A stretch of DNA of 64,000 nt. Origin: an uncultured Ruminococcus sp. (lineage in GTDB: Bacteria; Bacillota; Clostridia; Oscillospirales; Acutalibacteraceae). The notes beneath the pieces are model-generated. The model made no database searches and had not been told where the DNA came from. It worked only from the letters and a program-made list of their open reading frames with translations. Below are positions 34,240 to 40,669 of this stretch, piece by piece. The stretch covers positions 1 to 64,000 of the forward strand of contig CACWRT010000017.1 of NCBI GenBank assembly GCA_902763365.1, given 5' to 3'. Numbering within the stretch: the stretch's first letter is position 1; each line of letters starts with the position of its first letter. The position numbers and the translations under genes were made by a program.

Positions 34240-34437
34240 GTCTATATTATAGTGTTTTTTTGTGCTTTTGTCAACACCTTTTCAAAAATACATTTCCCCC
34301 ACAGGCTCGTTGTAACGGCAGGTCTGCGGGGGATTTTTAGTTATTCAGTTGTAACAAAACCGCTGTACAAATGTGTCGGAATATGATATAATACCAGTGT
34401 TACCGCCCCTATACTGGTACGGAAAGGGGTTGTGAGC

Positions 34438-34524
34438 ATGGATCCATTTACATCATTTATCGTTGCTGTTATGGCAGGTATAATAGCCTATTGTATCTGC
34501 AAATGGTTGGACAGTGACAAGTAA
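34438..34524 (+). CDS. Type A toxin peptide A3 (28 aa)
   Basis: The helix reads VMAGIIAYCICKWLDSDK. The promoter is TGTACA (34364-34369), 17 nt, TATAAT (34387-34392). TTACCG (34400-34405) pairs perfectly with CGGTAA (34527-34532) after the stop. The leader pairs CCCCT with AGGGG at the ribosome binding site. The post-start sequence ATTTACATCATTT is copied in the antitoxin gene downstream. Confidence 0.75.
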   Translation: MDPFTSFIVAVMAGIIAYCICKWLDSDK

Positions 34525-34563
34525 TTCGGTAACCTACCTCGGGTGTTAGCCTATCCGGTACAT

Positions 34564-34644
34564 AAAAGGCAGTCCCCACACAAGCAGCAACCTTGTGTGG
34601 GGACGATTTTTGCTCGCATGGAACATCATTTACATCATTTGCCT
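34564..34644 (-). ncRNA. Antitoxin RNA of A3
   Basis: The promoter is TTGACA (34674-34679), 17 nt, TAGAAT (34651-34656). The hairpin is CCCCACACAAG/CTTGTGTGGGG (34574-34584/34592-34602). The RNA carries the complement of GCATGGA and ATTTACATCATTT, matching the A3 start region and not A1, A4 or A5. Confidence 0.72.
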
Positions 34645-34903
34645 GTTTGTATTCTACCACTTTTCCGCATCATTGTCAACCGCTTTTTCGAAAAAACAAC
34701 CCCAGCACCCACACTATTTCGGTATGGCTGCCGAGGATGATTATTTAGTTAGGGTTAGCGTTTGTGTGTATTGTGCGGCATTTTTCATTGACACAAAGAG
34801 GCGATCAGCCTACGGATTGCGGCAGTCCCTGAGTAAAACTTTTTACAAGGGGGCGAAAAACTCTTTATGCTCCCTGAGTTTTAACGAAGGGAGGATTGGT
34901 ATT

Positions 34904-35008
34904 ATGCTTACATATGGTGAGATAATCGCTACTGTAGCGTTAATAGTATCAATTGTTCGCTTGGTGCTTGATATTGTCAAGTACATGGACGATCATAAAA
35001 AGAAGTAA
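34904..35008 (+). CDS. Type B holin-like toxin peptide B3 (34 aa), promoter -10 lost
   Basis: The peptide reads MLTYGEIIATVALIVSIVRL..., ending DDHKKK, and is most similar to B0 at the window start. Coding sequence and ribosome binding site (GGGAGG, 9 nt before ATG) are intact. Upstream, TTGACACAAAG (about 34788-34798) runs straight into AGGCGATCAGCC, lacking 27 bp that hold the -10 and start site in B1 and B2, so the toxin is probably not transcribed normally. The leader stem uses CTCCCT/AGGGAG where B1 has GCCCCC/GGGGGC, a paired change. The antisense gene is intact. Confidence 0.75.
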   Translation: MLTYGEIIATVALIVSIVRLVLDIVKYMDDHKKK

Positions 35009-35088
35009 CCGCCTGACCCTGCAAAGTTAGCGGTTACTTTACCAAATCTTTTCAGGGACTGCCGTAGTTGGCTGGTCGCCTTGTTTCT
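34995..35088 (-). ncRNA. Antisense antitoxin RNA of B3
   Basis: The promoter is TTGACA (35118-35123), 17 nt, TATAAT (35095-35100). The hairpin is AGTAACCGC/GCGGTTACT (35004-35012/35030-35038) with a U-run. The 5' end contains CGGCAGTCCCTGA, identical over 13 nt to the B3 leader (from 34820). Confidence 0.7.
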
Positions 35089-35280
35089 GTCTATATTATA
35101 GTGTTTTTTTGTGCTTTTGTCAACCCATTTTCAAAAACTCGTCCAGCCACACTGTATTTATGAGTGCGGCGGGGGTGTTTTAGTTATTCAGACTTTTAAA
35201 AAGAGCTGTACAAATATGTCGGAATGTGATATAATACACTTGTTACCGCCCCTATACTGGTACGGAAAGGGGTTGTGACC

Positions 35281-35367
35281 ATGGAACCATTCACTTCTTT
35301 TATCGTTGCTGTCATGGCAGGTATAGTATCTTACTGTATCTGCAAATGGTTGGACAGTGACAAGTAA
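35281..35367 (+). CDS. Type A toxin peptide A4 (28 aa)
   Basis: It begins MEPFTSF and continues VMAGIVSYCICKWLDSDK. The -10 TATAAT is at 35230-35235 with TGTACA 17 nt upstream. TTACCG (35243-35248) can pair with TGGTAA (35370-35375) with one G-U pair. The start region has CCATGGAAC and CATTCACTTCTTTT, both copied in the antitoxin gene. It is followed by A5 without a type B module between. Confidence 0.75.
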   Translation: MEPFTSFIVAVMAGIVSYCICKWLDSDK

Positions 35368-35406
35368 TTTGGTAACCGACCTCGGATGTTAGCCTATCCG
35401 GTACAT

Positions 35407-35485
35407 AAAAGGCAGTCCCCCACAAGCTGGCACTTGCGGGGGACGTTTTTCTGTTCCCATGGAACAGCATTCACTTCTTTTGCCT
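35407..35485 (-). ncRNA. Antitoxin RNA of A4
   Basis: The promoter is TTGACA (35515-35520), 17 nt, TAGAAT (35492-35497). The hairpin is CCCCCACAAG/CTTGCGGGGG (35417-35426/35433-35442). The RNA contains the complement of CATTCACTTCTTTT, the 14-mer after the A4 start codon. Confidence 0.72.
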
Positions 35486-35695
35486 ACTCGTATTCTACCA
35501 CTTTTCAGCGAGTTTGTCAACAGATTTGAAAAAATTATATCCCCGGCAGATATGCCGCAGATATGCCGTTACAGCGAGCCTGCTGGGGATGTTTTTTACT
35601 CTGTTTCTGCAAAACCGCTGTACAACTGTGTCGGAATATGATATAATACAAATGTTGCCGCCCCTATACATGGCACAGGAGGGGGTGTCTTCGGA

Positions 35696-35782
35696 ATGGA
35701 TTTGATCCTATCGTTTTTTGTCTCAGTCTTGGCAGGTGTATTTTCTTATTACATATGCAAATGGTCTGACGAGGACAAATAG
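35696..35782 (+). CDS. Type A toxin peptide A5 (28 aa), most divergent copy
   Basis: It begins MDLILSFFVSVLAG and ends YICKWSDEDK. The -10 TATAAT is at 35642-35647. TTGCCG (35655-35660) pairs with TGGCAA (35783-35788): both partners differ from the other copies, keeping the helix. The leader CCCC/GGGG pair at the ribosome binding site (GGAGGGGG) is kept. The post-start sequence ATCCTATCGTTT is copied downstream. Confidence 0.72.
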   Translation: MDLILSFFVSVLAGVFSYYICKWSDEDK

Positions 35783-35817
35783 TGGCAACAGACCTGAGGT
35801 TTAGTCCGCCTCGACCA

Positions 35818-35894
35818 AAAAGGATAACCCCTGTATATGTTGGCGCATATACAGGGGTGTTTTAGTCTTCAGCGGACTATCCTATCGTTTGTCT
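35818..35894 (-). ncRNA. Antitoxin RNA of A5
   Basis: The promoter is TTGACA (35924-35929), 17 nt, TAGAAT (35901-35906). The hairpin ACCCCTGTATATG/CATATACAGGGGT (35827-35839/35846-35858) is unrelated in sequence to that of A1-A4. The RNA holds the complement of ATCCTATCGTTT, matching only A5. The 35930-36038 stretch after it has one more GC-rich hairpin and no gene. Confidence 0.7.
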
Positions 35895-36038
35895 ACTAGT
35901 ATTCTACCACTTTTTCTAAGCCTTGTCAACAGCTTTGAAAAAATATATCCCCCACCGGCATACCATTACAGCGTGTCGGCGGGGGCATTGTTTTTATTCA
36001 GTTTTTTGCTGTGATTTACGGCTTGTTGTTAGGGGTTA

Positions 36039-37565
36039 TCAGGTTGTTGACCATGCTATGCTTGTAATTACACCATCAGTCTTTGTTAAATCTGCTGTTA
36101 CTCCCCAACCAGTAATTGCCTCTGCTGTCTCGGCACCATCCTGATCCTTAGTTACCTGAGCTGAATCAAGAGCAACCTTAAGATCATAAGTTAGCTGACT
36201 GTAATTGTTTCTTGTCATAGAACTATCAAGTTTAACAGAATCAATAAGTTTCTCAGATGTAACACCAGAATTGAGCTTATAATTATAGTAGAAATAACCT
36301 GCACCATCAGTGATTGCAGTCGAAGGTGCAACATAAGTCCAATTAGTTGCCCAATCATCATCAAGTTTTATAATGAATACAACATCTCTTGTAATAGTAG
36401 TACCATCGGCAGTTACATGGTATGTTGCTTTCATATACTTTGTGTTTGCATTGGGAATTGCACTATATGTGCCATCCTCAGTATCGGCAAATGTTACAGT
36501 CCAAGTACCAGTATTTGCTTCATCTTCTGTCAGGAACTTGATACCTTCAACTTTTTTGACAACGGCTGTGTTTTCAGTGTCATATGTAATTGTACCAGTA
36601 AGCTTTGCGGTATTATTTGTTCCGGTTCCATCCGCAGCCTCATTTTCTAACGCATAGAATGTTCCATCTTTATAGAAAAAGCCAGAATGTGACCCATCTG
36701 TAGAACGCTTGAAAATATACAAACCATTATCAGTTTTTCTGTATTCGCCAGTACCAGAGTAGTCACGAACAAGAGCTACAACGGAAATAGTCTTTCCAGT
36801 CGCATCAGTAGGAGTTGCAGCTTTCGTTCTGTAAACTCCATCTTGATCTTTAGTAACTTTATAATAACCCGTATTGTCATGCATGAAATATCCATCTTCA
36901 CCAGACAAAGAATAGATTATATCGTATCCACCGTTAAGTGTATCACCGGAACGAACAGACTGTTTATCAGGAGCTACAGCTACACTTGCTTCAACTACAA
37001 CCTGTCCACCAGCCATAAGCGTTGTGACCTCATTAGCTTCTTTTGTTCCATCGATATTAAATTTTTCAACAGCATTGAGTGTAATTGCTGTAGCAGGTGG
37101 TACAGTTGATGCATCACCAAAGGTTCTCAAATCATAGAGCTTTGTAGCAGCATCGGGAGTTGCTGCAGAAACCAAAGCATCAGCCGAACCAGTCATAGCA
37201 CCTGTGTCCGTATTACCATCAGCCAATTTAAAATATGTTGTACCAGAACCAGCAGTAGTAGTTAAATCAGTAGTGTTTATTCTTTTCATATCCATAGCGT
37301 TTGTTATAGATGTTCTTACAAACGCATCAACCGAACCAGTATTAACTACTGCTACGTCCTTGTCAACTGTTTGACCAGGTGTCATATCCTTCGGAGGTTT
37401 AAACTCTTCCACGAGTGATACGCCGTAATCAGCAGTAGCTGTCAAACGGTTAGTAACTTCATCCTTGCTTGTGAACCAAGCGAATGATGAGCCAGCTATG
37501 ATAAGTGCTGCCAGTATACATGATGCGCCAAGGACCTTGCGTCTTCTTTTTGATTTGCTTGCCAT
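36039..37565 (-). CDS. TasA/camelysin-like surface protein, 508 aa
   Basis: The basic start MASKSKRRRK and a hydrophobic helix (about 12-28) lead to GSSFAWFTSKDEVTN, the typical end of a SipW-processed signal peptide in TasA/CalY proteins, followed by the ADYGVSLVEEF strand. In this family the mature domain is a beta-sandwich that can polymerise into extracellular fibres. At 508 residues it is about twice the usual TasA size, with added beta-rich domains (for example GLYIFKRSTDGSHSGFFY). GGAGA lies 8 nt before the ATG. It follows the signal peptidase genes on the same strand and is a close paralog of the broken gene at 30417-32555. Confidence 0.8.
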   Translation of the reverse strand: MASKSKRRRKVLGASCILAALIIAGSSFAWFTSKDEVTNRLTATADYGVSLVEEFKPPKDMTPGQTVDKDVAVVNTGSVDAFVRTSITNAMDMKRINTTDLTTTAGSGTTYFKLADGNTDTGAMTGSADALVSAATPDAATKLYDLRTFGDASTVPPATAITLNAVEKFNIDGTKEANEVTTLMAGGQVVVEASVAVAPDKQSVRSGDTLNGGYDIIYSLSGEDGYFMHDNTGYYKVTKDQDGVYRTKAATPTDATGKTISVVALVRDYSGTGEYRKTDNGLYIFKRSTDGSHSGFFYKDGTFYALENEAADGTGTNNTAKLTGTITYDTENTAVVKKVEGIKFLTEDEANTGTWTVTFADTEDGTYSAIPNANTKYMKATYHVTADGTTITRDVVFIIKLDDDWATNWTYVAPSTAITDGAGYFYYNYKLNSGVTSEKLIDSVKLDSSMTRNNYSQLTYDLKVALDSAQVTKDQDGAETAEAITGWGVTADLTKTDGVITSIAWSTT

Positions 37566-37603
37566 ATCTCATTTCTCCTTTATAATGAAATTTTCCGTCC
37601 CTT

Positions 37604-37657
37604 TGGGGCATAATTACCGACTCACCCTATTCACACTGAACCGATAATTCTGCCCCA
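37604..37657 (-). repeat. Inverted repeat in the leader of the 508-aa TasA-like gene
   Basis: TGGGGCATAATTACCGA (37604-37620) and CCGATAATTCTGCCCCA (37641-37657) are complementary at 14 of 17 positions with a 20-nt loop. It sits 40-90 nt before the start codon and has no U-run, so it looks more like a leader structure or operator than a terminator. Confidence 0.5.
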
Positions 37658-37704
37658 ATCCGAGACTGTAATTCTACCGCTAACGGTTTTCGGATCTCTT
37701 TCCT

Positions 37705-38421
37705 TCATCCCCCGTTTGCGGTCAATGCTTCGGTTGGTTTGTCCTCAGGCTTTGCCTTCTCGGACTCTTCCTCGGACTTTTTAAGTCCTTCTTGTTCTTT
37801 TGATCCCGAACCGGAATCATCTCCCGATTCTTCGTCATCTTTACCTATTATAAAATACCGCTTGAGAAGCTGGAAGAATATTGCGATCATAATTACTATG
37901 GGCAGTATGAAATACCACCTGAGCTGTACAAAACGTACTACATATCCGATAACAGGTATTCCGAACGTTACCGTTCCTATTACTCTGTCTTCGTCTATCA
38001 GAAAGCTGTCCTGTGCATTGTTCGCATCACCCTGTGTCTTAAAGCATGTCACGCCTGAACCCTCGTAATTTTCTATTTTTTCCGTAACTCGGTGAGTGAG
38101 GTATGCGTCGCTGTCCTGGGATGGATTGAACGTTATTACGTCGCCTACGTTAATATTTTCTGAATCCTGAAGCTTTACAAATATCATGTCCCCTACATTA
38201 TACGTGGGTGACATTGACCCTGTAAGTACTGTATAATAACGATAACCGAACAGTGCCTTATCTTCTGACGTACTGAATGAGAACAATATCGCCCCTATCA
38301 GTATCGCAGCTGCCAACAGATAAATAAAAACCGTAAAAGCAATGTCAAATATCTTTGCGCCTAAAGGCATCTTTTCAGTTTCTTCTGCAGCTTCTGCTTT
38401 TTTCCTTTTTTTAATAATCAA
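37705..38421 (-). CDS. sipW: SipW-type signal peptidase I (copy 1)
   Basis: The protein is 238 residues. It has an N-terminal membrane helix (about 27-48), the catalytic serine in TVLTGSMSPTYNVGDM (Ser69), and His110 in DAYLTHRV in place of the bacterial lysine, with TQGDANNAQD as the third conserved region. This Ser-His arrangement is that of the ER/archaeal-type peptidases such as SipW, which process TasA-like proteins. A second helix pair lies near 170-205 (WYFILPIVIMIAIFF), followed by an acidic/basic tail. I chose the TTG at 38421, just after AGGAG; the in-frame ATGs further upstream lie inside the preceding gene. It follows copy 2 with a 16-bp gap. Confidence 0.85.
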   Translation of the reverse strand: MIIKKRKKAEAAEETEKMPLGAKIFDIAFTVFIYLLAAAILIGAILFSFSTSEDKALFGYRYYTVLTGSMSPTYNVGDMIFVKLQDSENINVGDVITFNPSQDSDAYLTHRVTEKIENYEGSGVTCFKTQGDANNAQDSFLIDEDRVIGTVTFGIPVIGYVVRFVQLRWYFILPIVIMIAIFFQLLKRYFIIGKDDEESGDDSGSGSKEQEGLKKSEEESEKAKPEDKPTEALTANGG

Positions 38422-38437
38422 CCACTCCTTCCGGTTT

Positions 38438-38962
38438 TTAAGATTTCTCGCTTTCCTCTTCTTCCTCGTCATCTTCCTTATCCTTTTCGTACATACGCAC
38501 AATCAGATTTATACCTATTACAGCTACGATCATGACTCCTGCCATGATCCTGCCGAAATTGGTATTGAGCAACAGCACCGCATACCCTATCACAGGTATT
38601 CCGAACTTCACTCTTCCGATGACATTATTAAAGCTTATCTGCGAGCTGTCGGCAACATTATTGTTGTCGCCCTTCGTCGTGAGCTGCTGTGTTTTTGTGT
38701 CAACATCGACTATCCTATGGGTCACTATTGTTCCGTCACCTATCGTAAACGTGATGACATCTCCGACCTTTAGTTCCGTCGCTTCGACTTCCTCTACAAC
38801 GATCATAGCCCCCACAGGGTATGTTGGTTCCATACTTCCCGTCTGGACACAATAGAGTCTGAATCCGAATATAAGCATCATCCCGAGCATCAACGCTACA
38901 ACAACTATGATCAGATAAAGAAACACCGAAAATACTATTCTTATTATCGGAAACTTCTTCAT
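38438..38962 (-). CDS. SipW-type signal peptidase I (copy 2)
   Basis: The protein is 174 residues, near the usual SipW size. An N-terminal helix (about 9-33), Ser43 in CVQTGSMEPTYPVGAMI, His82 in TIVTHRIVD and the TKGDNNNVADSSQI block are present. A C-terminal helix (IMAGVMIVAVIGINLIV) and an acidic tail (EEEEESEKS) follow. The chosen ATG at 38962 follows AAGGTGG; an earlier in-frame ATG lies before that site. It starts the two-gene peptidase transcript driven by the promoter at 39023-39051. Two related but distinct peptidases next to four TasA-like genes suggest divided substrate sets. Confidence 0.87.
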   Translation of the reverse strand: MKKFPIIRIVFSVFLYLIIVVVALMLGMMLIFGFRLYCVQTGSMEPTYPVGAMIVVEEVEATELKVGDVITFTIGDGTIVTHRIVDVDTKTQQLTTKGDNNNVADSSQISFNNVIGRVKFGIPVIGYAVLLLNTNFGRIMAGVMIVAVIGINLIVRMYEKDKEDDEEEEESEKS

Positions 38963-39022
38963 ATAACCACCTTGTCTGAGATCCATACATTATATTGCCG
39001 CTTCTCTCCCCTATTCACGGTT

Positions 39023-39051
39023 ATTGTACATTATTTTTTTGCTGTTGTCAA
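39023..39051 (-). promoter_or_regulatory. Promoter of the signal peptidase pair
   Basis: On the minus strand TTGACA (39046-39051), 17 nt and TACAAT (39023-39028) lie about 60 bp before the copy 2 start. Confidence 0.75.
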
Positions 39052-39160
39052 TAGGTTTAGTGCATTCAAACAATGAAAAATACAACTATTTTACAGCACA
39101 CCCACTCTTTGCCACTGCTTTTCTACAACACGAAATAAAAACCTAAATTCCGCGCTGCTG

Positions 39161-39805
39161 CTATGGCTGCACCTTCAAAAATCTCTGCCAGGCCTCCCGC
39201 CAGTCCTCATCACCAAACTCAGCGCCGTCAATATCCCCTGTCTGTACAGTTTCGGTATACACGACCATATTATACTCTCGTATCTGATCAATGTTTGTTT
39301 CCGAATTTGCAGACTCGGGGAAGTTGACCTGTACCGACTTTATCAGAGTCGGAGTGGACTCGCCTACGGGCAGGATCTTTTTATAATAGAAATATCCTCC
39401 GAGTTTGGTATTACCTTTATCGTAATACCAGTCTTCGGATATTGAGTTTGTTGATTTCGCAAGTTCATCTTTAAAGCCTGTGATCCAATCAACATAATTG
39501 CTGCCGTCATAACTGACCTTAGCAATTGATGATATATCACTGTCGGAAAACTCCGCATATACTCTTACAAAACACGGCAGATTACCCGTATTTTTCACAG
39601 TTATTTCCTTTTGGGTCGTGTTATTCATTGTCTGCACAGAAGGCTCGGAAAACTGCTCCGATATCTCAGCAACATCTGTACCAACAACTATTTTATTTTC
39701 TTTGCTGTCCGACGCACCCAGGTACGCCAGCGTCGTCCCTATTCCCGCCGATAAAATAACGGCAGCTATGCACAGGGCGATGATCTTCTTTTTGTTACTT
39801 ATCAT
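39161..39805 (-). CDS. TasA/camelysin-like protein, 214 aa
   Basis: The start MISNKKKIIALCIAAVIL leads to GIGTTLAYLGASDSKENK, a SipW-type signal peptide with the camelysin-like A-Y/F-L/F-x-(T/S/D)-x2-N pattern after the helix. The mature domain has the expected order: VGTDVAEISEQF, the TVKNTGNLPCFVRVYAEF beta-hairpin, the FYYKKILPVGESTPTLIKSV strand and a last strand with YNMVVYTETVQ. The length fits TasA/CalY well. It begins 17 bp after the previous gene, so the three TasA-like genes form one transcript. The likely role is a minor or major subunit of an extracellular fibre. Confidence 0.85.
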   Translation of the reverse strand: MISNKKKIIALCIAAVILSAGIGTTLAYLGASDSKENKIVVGTDVAEISEQFSEPSVQTMNNTTQKEITVKNTGNLPCFVRVYAEFSDSDISSIAKVSYDGSNYVDWITGFKDELAKSTNSISEDWYYDKGNTKLGGYFYYKKILPVGESTPTLIKSVQVNFPESANSETNIDQIREYNMVVYTETVQTGDIDGAEFGDEDWREAWQRFLKVQP

Positions 39806-39822
39806 AACTACCCCCTGCTTTT

Positions 39823-40647
39823 TTATGTATTTGTAAGACCTTTGTTCCTGACAATATTCAGCAAAGTCGTAAGCTGTAGCTGATCCAGTCTGCCGGTAAA
39901 CCCGTTTGTAATGCCTTCAATACCAAGATCGTCAGACTGTATACCGTATGCTTTGACTTCCACCTTCATCTCAGCTTCGTTTACATCTTCTGTATCAGAT
40001 TTATCGGCTATCTCAAGATCTATAAAGCTTTTCAGCTGCACCTTATCAAACAATGTAACGGTACTATTCCCCGCTTCAAGCCTTTTGTTATATCCGAAAT
40101 AGTAATAGTTATAATCACTTCCGCTGTCGTTTTTGCTGAGATACACCCAGCCGTCGTGAGAATCGTCCCCCTTGTTATAGCCGAAAATATACTCATATTC
40201 GACCGAACCGCTCGGCAAAGGTACAGTATCTTTGTTACCGCCATCTGCTATCATTTTAAATATCTCTGCTGCCTTCGGGCTTGTATATCCGTCTAATTTT
40301 GTCCCTTCTTTATGCAGTATTGTCCCCGGATTATTCGTATCCTTGACGTCTGATTCATAAAGCAGAGTAACATTCTTCTTCGGCACTGCCACCTCAAAAA
40401 ACACATATTCATCATTATAGCCGTTGTTTTTGAGCTGAGGAGCTTTTTTTACTATACCCCCTGCGGGTATGATCTGTTCGTCTTCGTAGTCTCCCTCTGA
40501 TATCTCTACATCGACCTTTCCTATGGTTACTATGTTATCGGCTTTTTCAGCGTCTACAAGGTACGACACAGTTCCCCGTGTTGCAAGAAGCACGGAAATT
40601 GACAGTAATGCTACCGCCGACGCTATTATAACAGGTCTCTTTTTCAT
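39823..40647 (-). CDS. TasA/camelysin-like protein, 274 aa
   Basis: The SipW-type signal is MKKRPVIIASAVALLSISVL followed by GTVSYLVDAEKADNIVTIGKVDVEI, the canonical camelysin N-terminus. The mature domain contains the strand pair KNNGYNDEYVFFEVAVPKK and, near the end, LFDKVQLKSFIDLEI and VEVKAYGIQSDDLG. I place the start at 40647, 9 nt after GGAG; an ATG three codons earlier overlaps that site. It is the middle gene of three, 22 bp after the 292-aa gene. It is probably a surface fibre component cleaved by one of the two SipW enzymes. Confidence 0.83.
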   Translation of the reverse strand: MKKRPVIIASAVALLSISVLLATRGTVSYLVDAEKADNIVTIGKVDVEISEGDYEDEQIIPAGGIVKKAPQLKNNGYNDEYVFFEVAVPKKNVTLLYESDVKDTNNPGTILHKEGTKLDGYTSPKAAEIFKMIADGGNKDTVPLPSGSVEYEYIFGYNKGDDSHDGWVYLSKNDSGSDYNYYYFGYNKRLEAGNSTVTLFDKVQLKSFIDLEIADKSDTEDVNEAEMKVEVKAYGIQSDDLGIEGITNGFTGRLDQLQLTTLLNIVRNKGLTNT

Positions 40648-40669
40648 GCTTCTCATCTCCTTCTTCTTA

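Larger units (their letters stand above)
32680..35930. repeat. Tandem array of eight type I toxin-antitoxin modules (A1-B1-A2-B2-A3-B3-A4-A5)
   Basis: A composite unit of one type A and one type B module, about 0.8-0.9 kb, is repeated three times and followed by two type A modules. Toxin genes are all on the plus strand; antitoxin RNAs are all on the minus strand. Promoters, terminators and the spacer between A and B (TTAGTTAGGGTTAGCG, then a TTTTTCATTGACACAAAG block before each B) are almost identical between units. Hairpins resembling terminators follow several antitoxin promoters: 33018-33054 (CCCCGGCAG/CTGCCGGGG), 33795-33831 and 34295-34332. This is amplification by tandem duplication with later divergence. 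Confidence 0.82.

Noticed and set aside
32680..35930. Regularly spaced repeats that could be taken for a CRISPR array
   Set aside because: The repeats are long, contain ORFs, promoters and terminators, and have a period of about 0.8 kb with no short unique spacers.
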